From positions 1 through 26,466 of the forward strand of contig CAZHNG010000050.1 of assembly GCA_964533785.1 (NCBI GenBank): a stretch of 26,466 nt of DNA, written 5' to 3'. Positions 16,747-23,074 of the stretch are shown piece by piece. This DNA comes from JANQRV01 sp964533785. Its GTDB lineage: Bacteria; Bacteroidota; Bacteroidia; Chitinophagales; Saprospiraceae. A model generated the notes under the pieces. It saw only the letters and a program-made list of their open reading frames with translations, did no database searches and had not been told where the DNA came from. Both the position numbers and the translations under genes were made by a program. The number at the start of each line of letters is the position of its first letter. The first letter of the stretch is position 1.

Positions 16747-16769
16747 CTTGACATTATACTTTAGTCAAG
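16747..16769. promoter_or_regulatory. inverted repeat in the THX leader
   Basis: CTTGAC (16747-16752) and GTCAAG (16764-16769) flank an 11-nt spacer. The repeat lies in the predicted 5' leader, 17 nt before the THX ATG and about 25 nt after the predicted transcription start. It could form a leader hairpin or an operator. The stem is only six base pairs. Confidence 0.3.
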
Positions 16770-16796
16770 GTGTTATAAAAATAAGATTCAACGCTA

Positions 16797-16826
16797 CAAA
16801 AATACAGCTTATATTGAATTGATCAA
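16797..16826 (-). promoter_or_regulatory. promoter of the THX operon
   Basis: On the minus strand TTG (16824-16826), a 19-bp spacer and TATTTTTG (16797-16804) match the Bacteroidota consensus TTG-N19-TAnnTTTG without mismatch. The promoter overlaps the last codons of the GH3 gene (stop 16809-16811). Transcription would start near 16790, giving a leader of about 60 nt before THX. Confidence 0.65.
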
Positions 16827-18332
16827 GTATGGCGCTAATTGGTCGGCGATATTCCTGTCATTCGCCAAGCGAGGCACCTTATTTTGTCCCCCCAATTTCC
16901 CCTGCGCTTTCATATACTCCCGAAAAGCGTCTGATTGTAAGGGTCTGATCACAAGTGGTTTTAAAATCTTTCCTTCGATCAGGTCCCGGTAATAAATATT
17001 CTGCTGGTTCATCGCCTGGTCTACGAGAGCCGAAAAGGCCTTCAGGTTAGCGGGTACTTTATCGAACTCGATGAACCATTCGTGGTAGGGCGTTCCTCCT
17101 TCGGGAGGATTCACTTGTGGAGCTACCGTAAATTCAACAATTTGGACACCTTGTTCTTTGGCTACCGATAACAATGCCGTTTCCACTTCCTTGCCAATAA
17201 CATGCTCACCAAAAGCAGAAATAAAATGTTTGATCCTTCCCGTTACGATTAACCGGTAGGGGTTTTTAGAAATGAACCGGACGGTATCGCCAATATTGTA
17301 CCCCCATAAACCCGCATTACTATTGATGACCAGGGCGTAGTTAACCCCTGTTTCCACTTCCTGCAGACTATACCGGGCAGGGTGCTCATTGAAAATTTCA
17401 TCAGCGGGAACAAATTCAAAAAAAATACCGGAATTCACATTGAGTAATAATCCCGGCTCATTTTGGCTATCCTGAAAAGCAATAAACCCCTCCGATGCGG
17501 GATAGGTCTCGACACTATCTATGCTTTTGCCTACTAATGCTTCTAATTTGGCCCGGTATGGTTCGTAGTTAACTCCGCCGTACACAAAGACGGAATAATT
17601 TGGAAAGATCTCCATGACGGCAGACTTTCCAGATCGCTGTAGTAAGCGTTCATAATACATTTGTACCCAGGGTGGAATGCCGCTGATCAGCCGCATGTCT
17701 TTGTCAATGGTTTCGTCCACGATGCGGTCCAGTTTTTCCTCCCAGTCTTCAATACAGTTAGTGGCGTAGCTTGGCATTTGATTCGTTCGCAGCCATGCGG
17801 GTACCTGGTGATTAACTATACCGGATAAGCGCCCCGTCAAAATCCCGGCAACCTTCTCCACCTCCGGGCTTCCGGATAAAAATATCATTTTACCGTCCAG
17901 CCAACTTCCATTGCCCGTAGTTGCGTAGTAATGAAATAAAGCATTCCGGGCCGTACCAAAATGATTGGGCATACTATCAGTGGTAAGCGGTATGTATTTC
18001 ACCCCGGAAGTCGTTCCGGATGTTTTTGCAAAATATTTTGGTCGCCCAAGCCATAATACGTCCTTTTTTCCTTGTTTGATCTGTTCTACATAAGGCTTCA
18101 ATCCTTCGTAATCACGCAGCGGAACCATGGTCTTAAAATCCTGGTAGTTGTTGATCCGTTCGAAATGATGATCTTGACCAAAAACGGTTTTTTTTCCTGT
18201 TTTGATCAGGCGGTTAAAGATATGGGATTGGGCTTCCACTGCATGGTCCGCCCAGTATTGGATCTTGCGGGAAAAGTAACCGGCTACAGGCTTGATGATG
18301 GTTGATTTTAATCCCATTAGTTTAATAGACAA
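16809..18332 (-). CDS. GH3 family protein (acyl-adenylate/amido synthetase-like)
   Basis: A bacterial homologue of plant GH3 proteins, which adenylate carboxylic acids such as auxin or jasmonate and join them to amino acids. It has 507 residues. The ATP-binding motif YFAKTSGTTSGVKYIPLT (about 102-119) is clear. SVFVYGGVNYEPYRAKLEALVG and SVETYPASEGFIAFQ are conserved core motifs. AGLWGYNIGDTVRF and LIVTGRIKHFISAFGEHV form the hinge and C-terminal lid. The first ATG is used, but a second at codon 6 (18317) is equally possible. The gene follows the McrB-N-like gene by 87 bp on the same strand. The bacterial substrate is unknown; the family assignment is firm. Confidence 0.9.
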   Translation of the reverse strand: MSIKLMGLKSTIIKPVAGYFSRKIQYWADHAVEAQSHIFNRLIKTGKKTVFGQDHHFERINNYQDFKTMVPLRDYEGLKPYVEQIKQGKKDVLWLGRPKYFAKTSGTTSGVKYIPLTTDSMPNHFGTARNALFHYYATTGNGSWLDGKMIFLSGSPEVEKVAGILTGRLSGIVNHQVPAWLRTNQMPSYATNCIEDWEEKLDRIVDETIDKDMRLISGIPPWVQMYYERLLQRSGKSAVMEIFPNYSVFVYGGVNYEPYRAKLEALVGKSIDSVETYPASEGFIAFQDSQNEPGLLLNVNSGIFFEFVPADEIFNEHPARYSLQEVETGVNYALVINSNAGLWGYNIGDTVRFISKNPYRLIVTGRIKHFISAFGEHVIGKEVETALLSVAKEQGVQIVEFTVAPQVNPPEGGTPYHEWFIEFDKVPANLKAFSALVDQAMNQQNIYYRDLIEGKILKPLVIRPLQSDAFREYMKAQGKLGGQNKVPRLANDRNIADQLAPYLINSI

Positions 18333-18419
18333 GTCAAATAAAAATTCAATGCAGACTCAAGGAAGTGAATCAGCCTCCCCTGCTACCGGAAAAAATCCCT
18401 ACGGAAGTAAAATTCCGGC

Positions 18420-19103
18420 CTACGAGGCTACAAAGGTATAATAATCAAATACTAGTAGGTTACTTTCAGGGTTGAAAAAGCTACTGTGTTTAAATCTTTT
18501 TGCGTGCAAGGCCAGCAGTTTTTCATCTTTGCGTAAAAGTGAGGCCAGCGTCCTGGTGACCTTTACAAATCGTTCGAAATCATTAGCCGGAGACACTTTG
18601 ATTGCATTTACCTTTTTCAAAAATCCAATAAAACTGTCTTTCCGGTACAAGGTATACTTTTCCGGAAAACGAAATGCCAAATAAACCGAAACCATGCCGT
18701 AATCATCATCATGGTAATGGTTATTTTCAATGCTGTGGGGATAGGCATCCTTATATTCCTGTAATAATTGATCACAATAAAAAACAAACCTGCTTACTCT
18801 TCCTTCGATATCCTTTTCTTCGTTATACAGGTCGTGAAACATCTGCTTGACATATTCAGGCTGTAATTCTATAAACTTCAGCATCATGTCCTTAGGATCG
18901 TAGGATTCCCGTTTCCAGAGTCTTCGTGTTTGGCTATTTTGCAGGCTTTGGTCGTACATGGTTTTCCAATCATTTGCTGCCGGATCCCAGTGCTGCTGAA
19001 AATTGGCCTGCGATTCCCACAAATGTAAGTTTTCTTTCGCTGCGGGTGTTTTCAAGTACGCTTTATACGATTCGATGTATGCTTGAATAAGTTTGAGCTG
19101 CAT
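18420..19103 (-). CDS. conserved hypothetical protein resembling the N-terminal region of McrB-like ATPases
   Basis: A 227-residue soluble protein, probably mostly helical, with no signal peptide. Recognisable segments are FQQHWDPAANDWKTMYDQSL, RRLWKRESYDPKDMMLKFI, LYNEEKDIEGRVSRFVFYCD, and IENNHYHDDDYGMVSVYLAF followed by RFPEKYTLYR. I recall this arrangement from the region before the AAA domain in McrB-like restriction ATPases and from stand-alone Bacteroidota proteins; no P-loop is present here. The frame is open to 19196, but the extra 31 codons translate the probable promoter and leader (19151-19178), so the ATG at 19101-19103 (MQLKLIQAY) is preferred. It lies upstream of the GH3 gene and may share its transcript. 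The function is unknown. Confidence 0.75.
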   Translation of the reverse strand: MQLKLIQAYIESYKAYLKTPAAKENLHLWESQANFQQHWDPAANDWKTMYDQSLQNSQTRRLWKRESYDPKDMMLKFIELQPEYVKQMFHDLYNEEKDIEGRVSRFVFYCDQLLQEYKDAYPHSIENNHYHDDDYGMVSVYLAFRFPEKYTLYRKDSFIGFLKKVNAIKVSPANDFERFVKVTRTLASLLRKDEKLLALHAKRFKHSSFFNPESNLLVFDYYTFVAS

Positions 19104-19150
19104 GTTTGTATGAAGTAATTGTCTATCAATAAATAGTAGTCGTAAAGGAG

Positions 19151-19178
19151 CAAAGGTACGGAGGAGAAAGGATACAAA
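19151..19178 (-). promoter_or_regulatory. probable promoter of the McrB-N-like gene
   Basis: On the minus strand TACCTTTG (19151-19158) is a perfect TAnnTTTG element. TTTG (19175-19178) lies 16 bp upstream, somewhat closer than the usual 19. It supports the start at 19103, with a leader of about 40 nt. Confidence 0.4.
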
Positions 19179-19284
19179 CAGTATTCGCGATGGCACTAAG
19201 ACACCGTTATATCGCCTACCTTTGCAGTCATTGCCGGCAGGCTTTGTTTTTTTTTGACCTTTTTTCCCTTGTACCCTTCAATAC

Positions 19285-19929
19285 TCAATCCTCCAGGTCT
19301 GATAACTCCTGACCAGGTCGGGCATAAGAGAGGCGGCATATCCGGGCGGCCTGGTAGTAAGTGTCCAAGCCACGCATAGCCACTGCCTGTATAGCTTCCA
19401 GGTTTAAGAATCCATTACTGGAAACTGCCTCAGCGGGAAAGATCAAATGGTGTACTTTCCCTACGATCAAACGGGTATTGTTGGCTTGGATCAGGTGTTC
19501 CTCTTCCAGTTTCAGGCCAATTTTTAAGAAGCATTCCTTTACAAAGGGAGCCGGAAAGTCTTCAAGGTATTCCGGTGTAAACCCACAGGCTTCAAATTCG
19601 GAAACGTCTTCCTCAAACTTGGCGGAGGTCTGATGCGCCTGACGGATCATCGGAATAGTAACTTGGTTAATGGTATAAAATCCGTTATTTTCCCGAATAT
19701 TTTCGTATGTATGTCTTGCTACGGTTGTCGGCCGTAAAATAAACCCCAGTAAAGGCGGATTAGCACCAATGTGATGAACAGAATTAAAAATGGCCAGGTT
19801 GCTACTGCCTTTCGGATGTTGCGTCCCAATCAAGTTAGCACTTTTAAAACCAGAGATACTATTTATTAAATCTCTGCGATAATTCCGGTCCATTTTTTGG
19901 ATATTATCGAGGGTCAGATGTTGCTGCAT
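19285..19929 (-). CDS. flavin reductase family protein (FMN-binding split barrel)
   Basis: A 214-residue cytoplasmic protein of the flavin reductase / DIM6-NTAB group, which binds FMN and uses NAD(P)H or passes electrons to partner enzymes. Family features include SISGFKSANLIGTQHPKGSSNLAIFNSVHHIGA, matching the usual FMN-phosphate-binding segment, and PPLLGFILRPTTVARHTYENI. Then follow GFYTINQV and a C-terminal strand pair (RLIVGKVHHLIFP). The length is normal. The substrate and redox partner are not evident from the neighbours. It is transcribed from a near-perfect promoter at 19985-20015, back to back with the secreted TPR gene. Confidence 0.88.
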   Translation of the reverse strand: MQQHLTLDNIQKMDRNYRRDLINSISGFKSANLIGTQHPKGSSNLAIFNSVHHIGANPPLLGFILRPTTVARHTYENIRENNGFYTINQVTIPMIRQAHQTSAKFEEDVSEFEACGFTPEYLEDFPAPFVKECFLKIGLKLEEEHLIQANNTRLIVGKVHHLIFPAEAVSSNGFLNLEAIQAVAMRGLDTYYQAARICRLSYARPGQELSDLED

Positions 19930-19951
19930 TCGAATAAAGGTTGATAAATAC

Positions 19952-19983
19952 TTGCAATTTATAACGATAAGCTGTTAAATTTA
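19952..19983 (+). promoter_or_regulatory. possible promoter of the secreted TPR gene
   Basis: TTG (19952-19954), a 21-bp spacer and TAAATTTA (19976-19983; one mismatch to TAnnTTTG) precede the ATG at 20029. The leader would be about 40 nt. It lies next to the divergent flavin reductase promoter, without overlap. Confidence 0.3.
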
Positions 19984-19984
19984 C

Positions 19985-20015
19985 CAAAAATATCTCACAT
20001 ATATCCATCAGCAAA
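19985..20015 (-). promoter_or_regulatory. promoter of the flavin reductase gene
   Basis: On the minus strand TTTG (20012-20015), a 19-bp spacer and TATTTTTG (19985-19992) match the Bacteroidota consensus exactly. The start would be near 19978, leaving a leader of about 50 nt before the ATG at 19929. Confidence 0.65.
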
Positions 20016-20028
20016 TTATCATAAGCCC

Positions 20029-20796
20029 ATGAGACTGCTACTGCCATTCGCTGGCTTTTGCCTTTTTCTTTCTATTCAAATGACAGCTCAGCCGGAAATT
20101 CTTTTTGCCGAAGCTGAGAATCTTTACCAAAAAGATGATTACGAGGGATCGTTAGCCACCCTGGAGCATTTTGTCGATGCTTATCCGGACCGGAAACACG
20201 ATATCGCTTCTGCTTATTTTCTCATGAGTGCCAATTTCATGAAATTAGAAGAGCTAGACGGAGCTGTCTGGGCGAATCAACAATCCTTAGAACTACGAAA
20301 CAAACTACGCACGAATGAAATTGTAGAAAATTGTCTGCGCTTTGGAGAAATATACCTTTCTTACCGGCAATACGATGATGCCTTAGATCATTTATTACAA
20401 GCTGCCGAGATGCCTTTTGAAGACCCTTCGGTATTTGCAGACATCAACTTCCGGCTTGCCGAAGTATATCATGCACTGGGTAATTGGGAAGAGGCAGAAA
20501 AACATTACTACCGGACCTCACAGATCTTAAGTATTGAATATGGGGAAATCAATGAGAAACTGATACCCGTCTACTTGCAACGGGCACGATTAGCCCTGAT
20601 CACCAATAATTTTGACCTGGCCGTGGATTACTTTGCCACCGCTAATCAACAAATGCTGCAATTTCCGGATTCTATACATTGTTTCCAGGAGCCTTTATTG
20701 CAAATACTGGCAGAGTTGGGTATCGGTAAATACAATGGAGAGACTTCGGCGCGATTGCTTTTATTTATTGCTAAGTATTGGTTGTCAAAGCGATAA
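20029..20796 (+). CDS. secreted TPR-repeat protein
   Basis: A 255-residue protein with a cleavable-type signal peptide (MRLLLPFAGFCLFLSIQMTAQ), so it is exported to the periplasm or surface. The rest is a series of helical repeats of TPR type: EAENLYQKDDYEGSLATLEHF, a repeat with LELRNKLRTNEIVENCLRFG, EIYLSYRQYDDALDHLLQAA and FRLAEVYHALGNWEEAEKHYY. The last repeats are less regular (ARLALITNNFDLAVDYFATA). No catalytic domain is present. In Bacteroidota such N-terminal repeats often precede a CHAT protease or signalling domain; here the protein simply ends after them, and no downstream remnant is visible. Its role is unknown, presumably protein binding. It is convergent with the next gene, 26 bp away. 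Confidence 0.8.
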   Translation: MRLLLPFAGFCLFLSIQMTAQPEILFAEAENLYQKDDYEGSLATLEHFVDAYPDRKHDIASAYFLMSANFMKLEELDGAVWANQQSLELRNKLRTNEIVENCLRFGEIYLSYRQYDDALDHLLQAAEMPFEDPSVFADINFRLAEVYHALGNWEEAEKHYYRTSQILSIEYGEINEKLIPVYLQRARLALITNNFDLAVDYFATANQQMLQFPDSIHCFQEPLLQILAELGIGKYNGETSARLLLFIAKYWLSKR

Positions 20797-20822
20797 ATAA
20801 AACAACAAGAAGAAAGAGCTTT

Positions 20823-21284
20823 TCAAGCTTTGTCGGGATCTTTTATTTTTTTCAGGAAAACCCTTCCCCGTTTTCGTTTTTTGCCGAATTTTTCAATTTT
20901 ACCTTCCTGCCAGAAGCCATTCAACGTGGATTCCCAAATACTTCGTTTGTAGACGAGTTCGTATTTTCGCAGAAATTCAGGAACTTTTGACTGGCCTTCA
21001 ATGGGTAAGAACTCAGTTTCTTCAAAATAGATGGAACGGTCACTAAAATAGATACCTTTCATATTCATTTCAAACCTGGTGCCATCGTCTAAATAAATGT
21101 AAGACCGGCCACTTACGTATTTCCCTTTTCGCTCGAGGTAAAGTTCAAATTTATATCCCTCCTTTGAATGAATTCCTCCGATGGTAATTTCTCCTTCCCA
21201 CAGCCCTTCCAGGTCACTTTGACCGAAACCGGCATTAAAAAGCAAACAAAAAAACAGACAGCTTATAACGTAATGACTATTCAT
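20823..21284 (-). CDS. small secreted protein of unknown function
   Basis: A 153-residue protein with a signal peptide (MNSHYVISCLFFCLLFNAGFGQ). The mature part starts SDLEGLWEGEITI and alternates hydrophobic and polar residues as in a beta-barrel or lipocalin-like fold (YKFELYLERKGKYVSGRSYIYL, RFEMNMKGIYFSDRSIYFEE). It ends in a very basic tail (KFGKKRKRGRVFLKKIK). The GLWEG start followed by strands is a common pattern in Bacteroidota exported proteins that lack a known function. I do not recognise a named family. It follows the LysM gene on the same strand after a 207-bp gap containing a palindromic repeat, so it probably has its own promoter. Confidence 0.7.
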   Translation of the reverse strand: MNSHYVISCLFFCLLFNAGFGQSDLEGLWEGEITIGGIHSKEGYKFELYLERKGKYVSGRSYIYLDDGTRFEMNMKGIYFSDRSIYFEETEFLPIEGQSKVPEFLRKYELVYKRSIWESTLNGFWQEGKIEKFGKKRKRGRVFLKKIKDPDKA

Positions 21285-21370
21285 TCAAAATGCTATTAGC
21301 GGTAAAAAATAAGTAAGTAATATTTACTTGCTAACTGTATTGCCGGGTAAACTTGGGGTCAAAGGATTTA

Positions 21371-21440
21371 CTCACCGCAAAGACCACGAAGAAACGCTAA
21401 GAAAAAGAACTTCGCGTTTTCTTTGCGTTCTTAGTAGTGA
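21371..21440. repeat. CGCAAAGA-type palindromic intergenic repeat
   Basis: CGCAAAGA (21376-21383) pairs perfectly with TCTTTGCG (21420-21427), flanked by CAC (21373-21375) and GTG (21437-21439). Inside lie GAAACGC and GCGTTTTC, extending the symmetry with mismatches. The building blocks (CGCAAAGA, CACGAAGAAACGC) match a G/C-poor intergenic repeat type I recall from many bacterial genomes. It lies between the LysM gene and the small secreted gene, and may be a REP-like element or a terminator. Confidence 0.5.
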
Positions 21441-21491
21441 AAAAAAATTATCCCACCATTTTGAGGTCAATACAGCTAACCACTGGAAAAT

Positions 21492-21875
21492 CTACCCAGG
21501 AAAAGGAATTGTCAATACCTGATCCGGATGGATAATATTAGGATCCTTCAGTATATTAGTGTTGGCTTCAAAAATATGGGGGTACTTCATAGGATCACCA
21601 TAATATTGTTTGGCGATGAGTGATAAAGATTCCCCTTTTTCCACGGTATGTTTATGGTAGTAATCCGTTACTTCCACTTTAATATCTGCTTCAATATCAG
21701 AAGGGTTTTCACCACCTATCCTCTTGATTTCATCCCACAACCGATCTTTATAATATTGAGTTTCAACGACACCGCCAATTTTCAACAGACCGTCAACCTC
21801 TTCGACGTATCCATCCTTAGCACCGTACTCTTCACCTAAATTAAGCACTGTTCTGTATTTATCCTGGAGAGACAT
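21492..21875 (-). CDS. LysM-domain protein (Kbp/YgaU-like)
   Basis: A 127-residue protein in two parts. Residues 1-70 (MSLQDKYRTVLNLGEEYGAK, LKIGGVVETQYYKDRLWDEI, DIEADIKVEV) resemble a BON-type domain. Residues 74-125 are a clear LysM domain (HTVEKGESLSLIAKQYYGDP, HIFEANTNILKDPNIIHPDQ, VLTIPF). The layout equals that of the E. coli potassium-binding protein Kbp (YgaU). No signal peptide is present from the chosen start. The frame is open for 39 codons upstream, but that part covers a hairpin and lacks family similarity, so the ATG at 21873-21875 is used. The function is probably cytoplasmic or envelope stress-related; potassium binding is only inferred from similarity. Confidence 0.85.
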   Translation of the reverse strand: MSLQDKYRTVLNLGEEYGAKDGYVEEVDGLLKIGGVVETQYYKDRLWDEIKRIGGENPSDIEADIKVEVTDYYHKHTVEKGESLSLIAKQYYGDPMKYPHIFEANTNILKDPNIIHPDQVLTIPFPG

Positions 21876-21964
21876 AATTAAATAATTTGATGAATGATAA
21901 AGATTACAGCTTGGACCTGCCATGCAGAGAGTCCCCTCCTTGCTTACACACACCCTATAGACAG

Positions 21965-21984
21965 AAACCCTTGAAATAGGGTTT
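21965..21984. promoter_or_regulatory. hairpin upstream of the LysM gene
   Basis: AAACCCT (21965-21971) and AGGGTTT (21978-21984) form a perfect 7-bp stem with a 6-nt loop, and CTAT/ATAG flanks could extend it. It lies about 90 nt upstream of the LysM ATG and 70 nt downstream of the GIN gene. It may be a terminator of the GIN gene, although it lacks a U-run, or a regulatory site. Confidence 0.3.
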
Positions 21985-22053
21985 ATAGCCAAATATCAAA
22001 AGGAAGTATTCTATCCTACACGCCAAGTTAAAAAAAATTGATCAAAATGAGGT

Positions 22054-22743
22054 TTAGATCTTAATAACTTCTCCACCTAAGACTTTTTTAATAGATGTCT
22101 CACCGGGGTTACCCGTATACTTGATAACGCCTCCAGTATTTACGGAAGCTTCCAATGACTCTTCGGCGTTTACTTCCACCGTCCCTCCTGTACTGGCTTT
22201 GGCATAGACAATATCTGCGGTTAGTTGTTCTGCCTCGTATTGTCCTCCGGTTGAGGCACTGGCACGATGGCGTTCCGTTGTTCCTTTAAGTTTTAAAATG
22301 GCCCCTTCCGAAGCACTGGCTTCCAATTTTTCGGTTTCCACTTCAAATTCGAGCATGGCACCGCTATTGGCTACAAACTCAAGACTTTCAGCATTGAGCA
22401 CATCATTACAATAGATGCGTGCTCCGGCCTGGCCTCTAATTACATTTAGTTGCTTAAAGGTCACGTGCACTTTGGCTTCATCATCCTTATAAAAAATAGA
22501 ATTTAAAAGCCTTAACTTCAGTATACCCCGTTCTACTTTTATGGTTACTTTATCCTCGGGAATTCCCTCCACTTCCAATGTTACCTCTTCATTATCTCCC
22601 TGTGTTAAAATGACCTCCAGGTTACCGGTGACGGATATCTCATCAAATGGATCTACTCCGCTCATCGTTTGCCCGTAGATATTCGTCAGCCAGATGAATA
22701 ATAAAAACAATAGAATCAGGATAATTTTTCCAATCAATTTCAT
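22054..22743 (-). CDS. head-GIN domain protein (DUF2807), exported
   Basis: A 229-residue protein with an N-terminal hydrophobic helix (IGKIILILLFLLFIWLTNIYG) that acts as signal peptide or anchor. The rest is a repetitive beta-solenoid: VDPFDEISVTGNLEVILTQG is the typical opening of the head-GIN domain. Short strands with alternating residues follow (LEFVANSGAMLEFEVETEKL, EASASEGAILKLKGTT, YAKASTGGTVEVNAEES), ending LGGEVIKI. Family members are surface or periplasmic beta-helical proteins of Bacteroidota, sometimes called putative autotransporter adhesins; the exact function is unknown. It is the upstream neighbour of the LysM gene on the same strand, 178 bp apart, and is divergent from glyQS. 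Confidence 0.87.
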   Translation of the reverse strand: MKLIGKIILILLFLLFIWLTNIYGQTMSGVDPFDEISVTGNLEVILTQGDNEEVTLEVEGIPEDKVTIKVERGILKLRLLNSIFYKDDEAKVHVTFKQLNVIRGQAGARIYCNDVLNAESLEFVANSGAMLEFEVETEKLEASASEGAILKLKGTTERHRASASTGGQYEAEQLTADIVYAKASTGGTVEVNAEESLEASVNTGGVIKYTGNPGETSIKKVLGGEVIKI

Positions 22744-22924
22744 GACAATATAATAGGTTTGGTTATGTAGATCTTCAATTCATAGATGAAAGATGGGGAT
22801 CAAGGTTTATGAATATTTACAATTTAAGGAATTTAAAGGTAAGATGCATTTGCAAAGGTCACTCCCCTATGTCTTTAAAATTTTAACGGGAAAAACACGA
22901 AGGATAGTTTCCCTTCTGGCAATA

Positions 22925-22954
22925 TGGCATAAATTTTTCATCTTTGTAACTTTG
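22925..22954 (+). promoter_or_regulatory. promoter of glyQS
   Basis: TAACTTTG (22947-22954) is a perfect TAnnTTTG element, with TGG (22925-22927; consensus TTG) exactly 19 bp upstream. Transcription would start near 22961, giving a leader of about 115 nt before the ATG at 23075. Confidence 0.5.
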
Positions 22955-22962
22955 TAGTAGAA

Positions 22963-23043
22963 ACGGTTTTCTTGAAAAGATTTTGGGCAACCGTAATAAT
23001 TTTAGAAGCAGGAAACTAATTCGACAATTACCTGGTTATTGTC
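22963..23043 (+). promoter_or_regulatory. structured 5' leader of glyQS
   Basis: Two inverted repeats lie in the predicted leader. ACGGTT (22963-22968) pairs with AACCGT (22989-22994) around a loop that itself contains TCTT/AAGA. The stretch 23023-23043 is a near-perfect palindrome: GACAAT, one mismatch, ACC, then the mirror GGT and ATTGTC. It ends 31 nt before the ATG. It does not look like a T-box, as I see no T-box sequence. It may be an autoregulatory leader or an operator. Confidence 0.35.
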
Positions 23044-23074
23044 AACAATTTTTTCACCAAATAGCAAAATAGTA

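Larger units (their letters stand above)
22744..23074. other. 331-bp divergent intergenic region (GIN gene / glyQS)
   Basis: The right half holds the glyQS promoter (22925-22954) and a leader of about 115 nt with two inverted repeats. The left half (22744-22920) should contain the promoter of the GIN gene. A TACCTTTA occurs there on the minus strand, but no well-spaced -33 element accompanies it, so I do not call one. Confidence 0.5.

Noticed and set aside
19104..19196. Upstream extension of the McrB-N-like gene
   Set aside because: These codons cover a TACCTTTG promoter element and translate to a hydrophobic sequence unrelated to the family.
19217..19224. TACCTTTG element on the plus strand
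   Set aside because: No -33 element at proper distance and no plus-strand gene downstream; it would read into the flavin reductase antisense.
21876..21992. Upstream extension of the LysM gene
   Set aside because: It covers a hairpin and gives a cysteine-rich, unrelated N-terminus; MSLQDKY is the usual start.
23039..23074. TTG start for glycyl-tRNA synthetase
   Set aside because: It lies in the leader palindrome; the ATG at 23075 gives the usual N-terminus.
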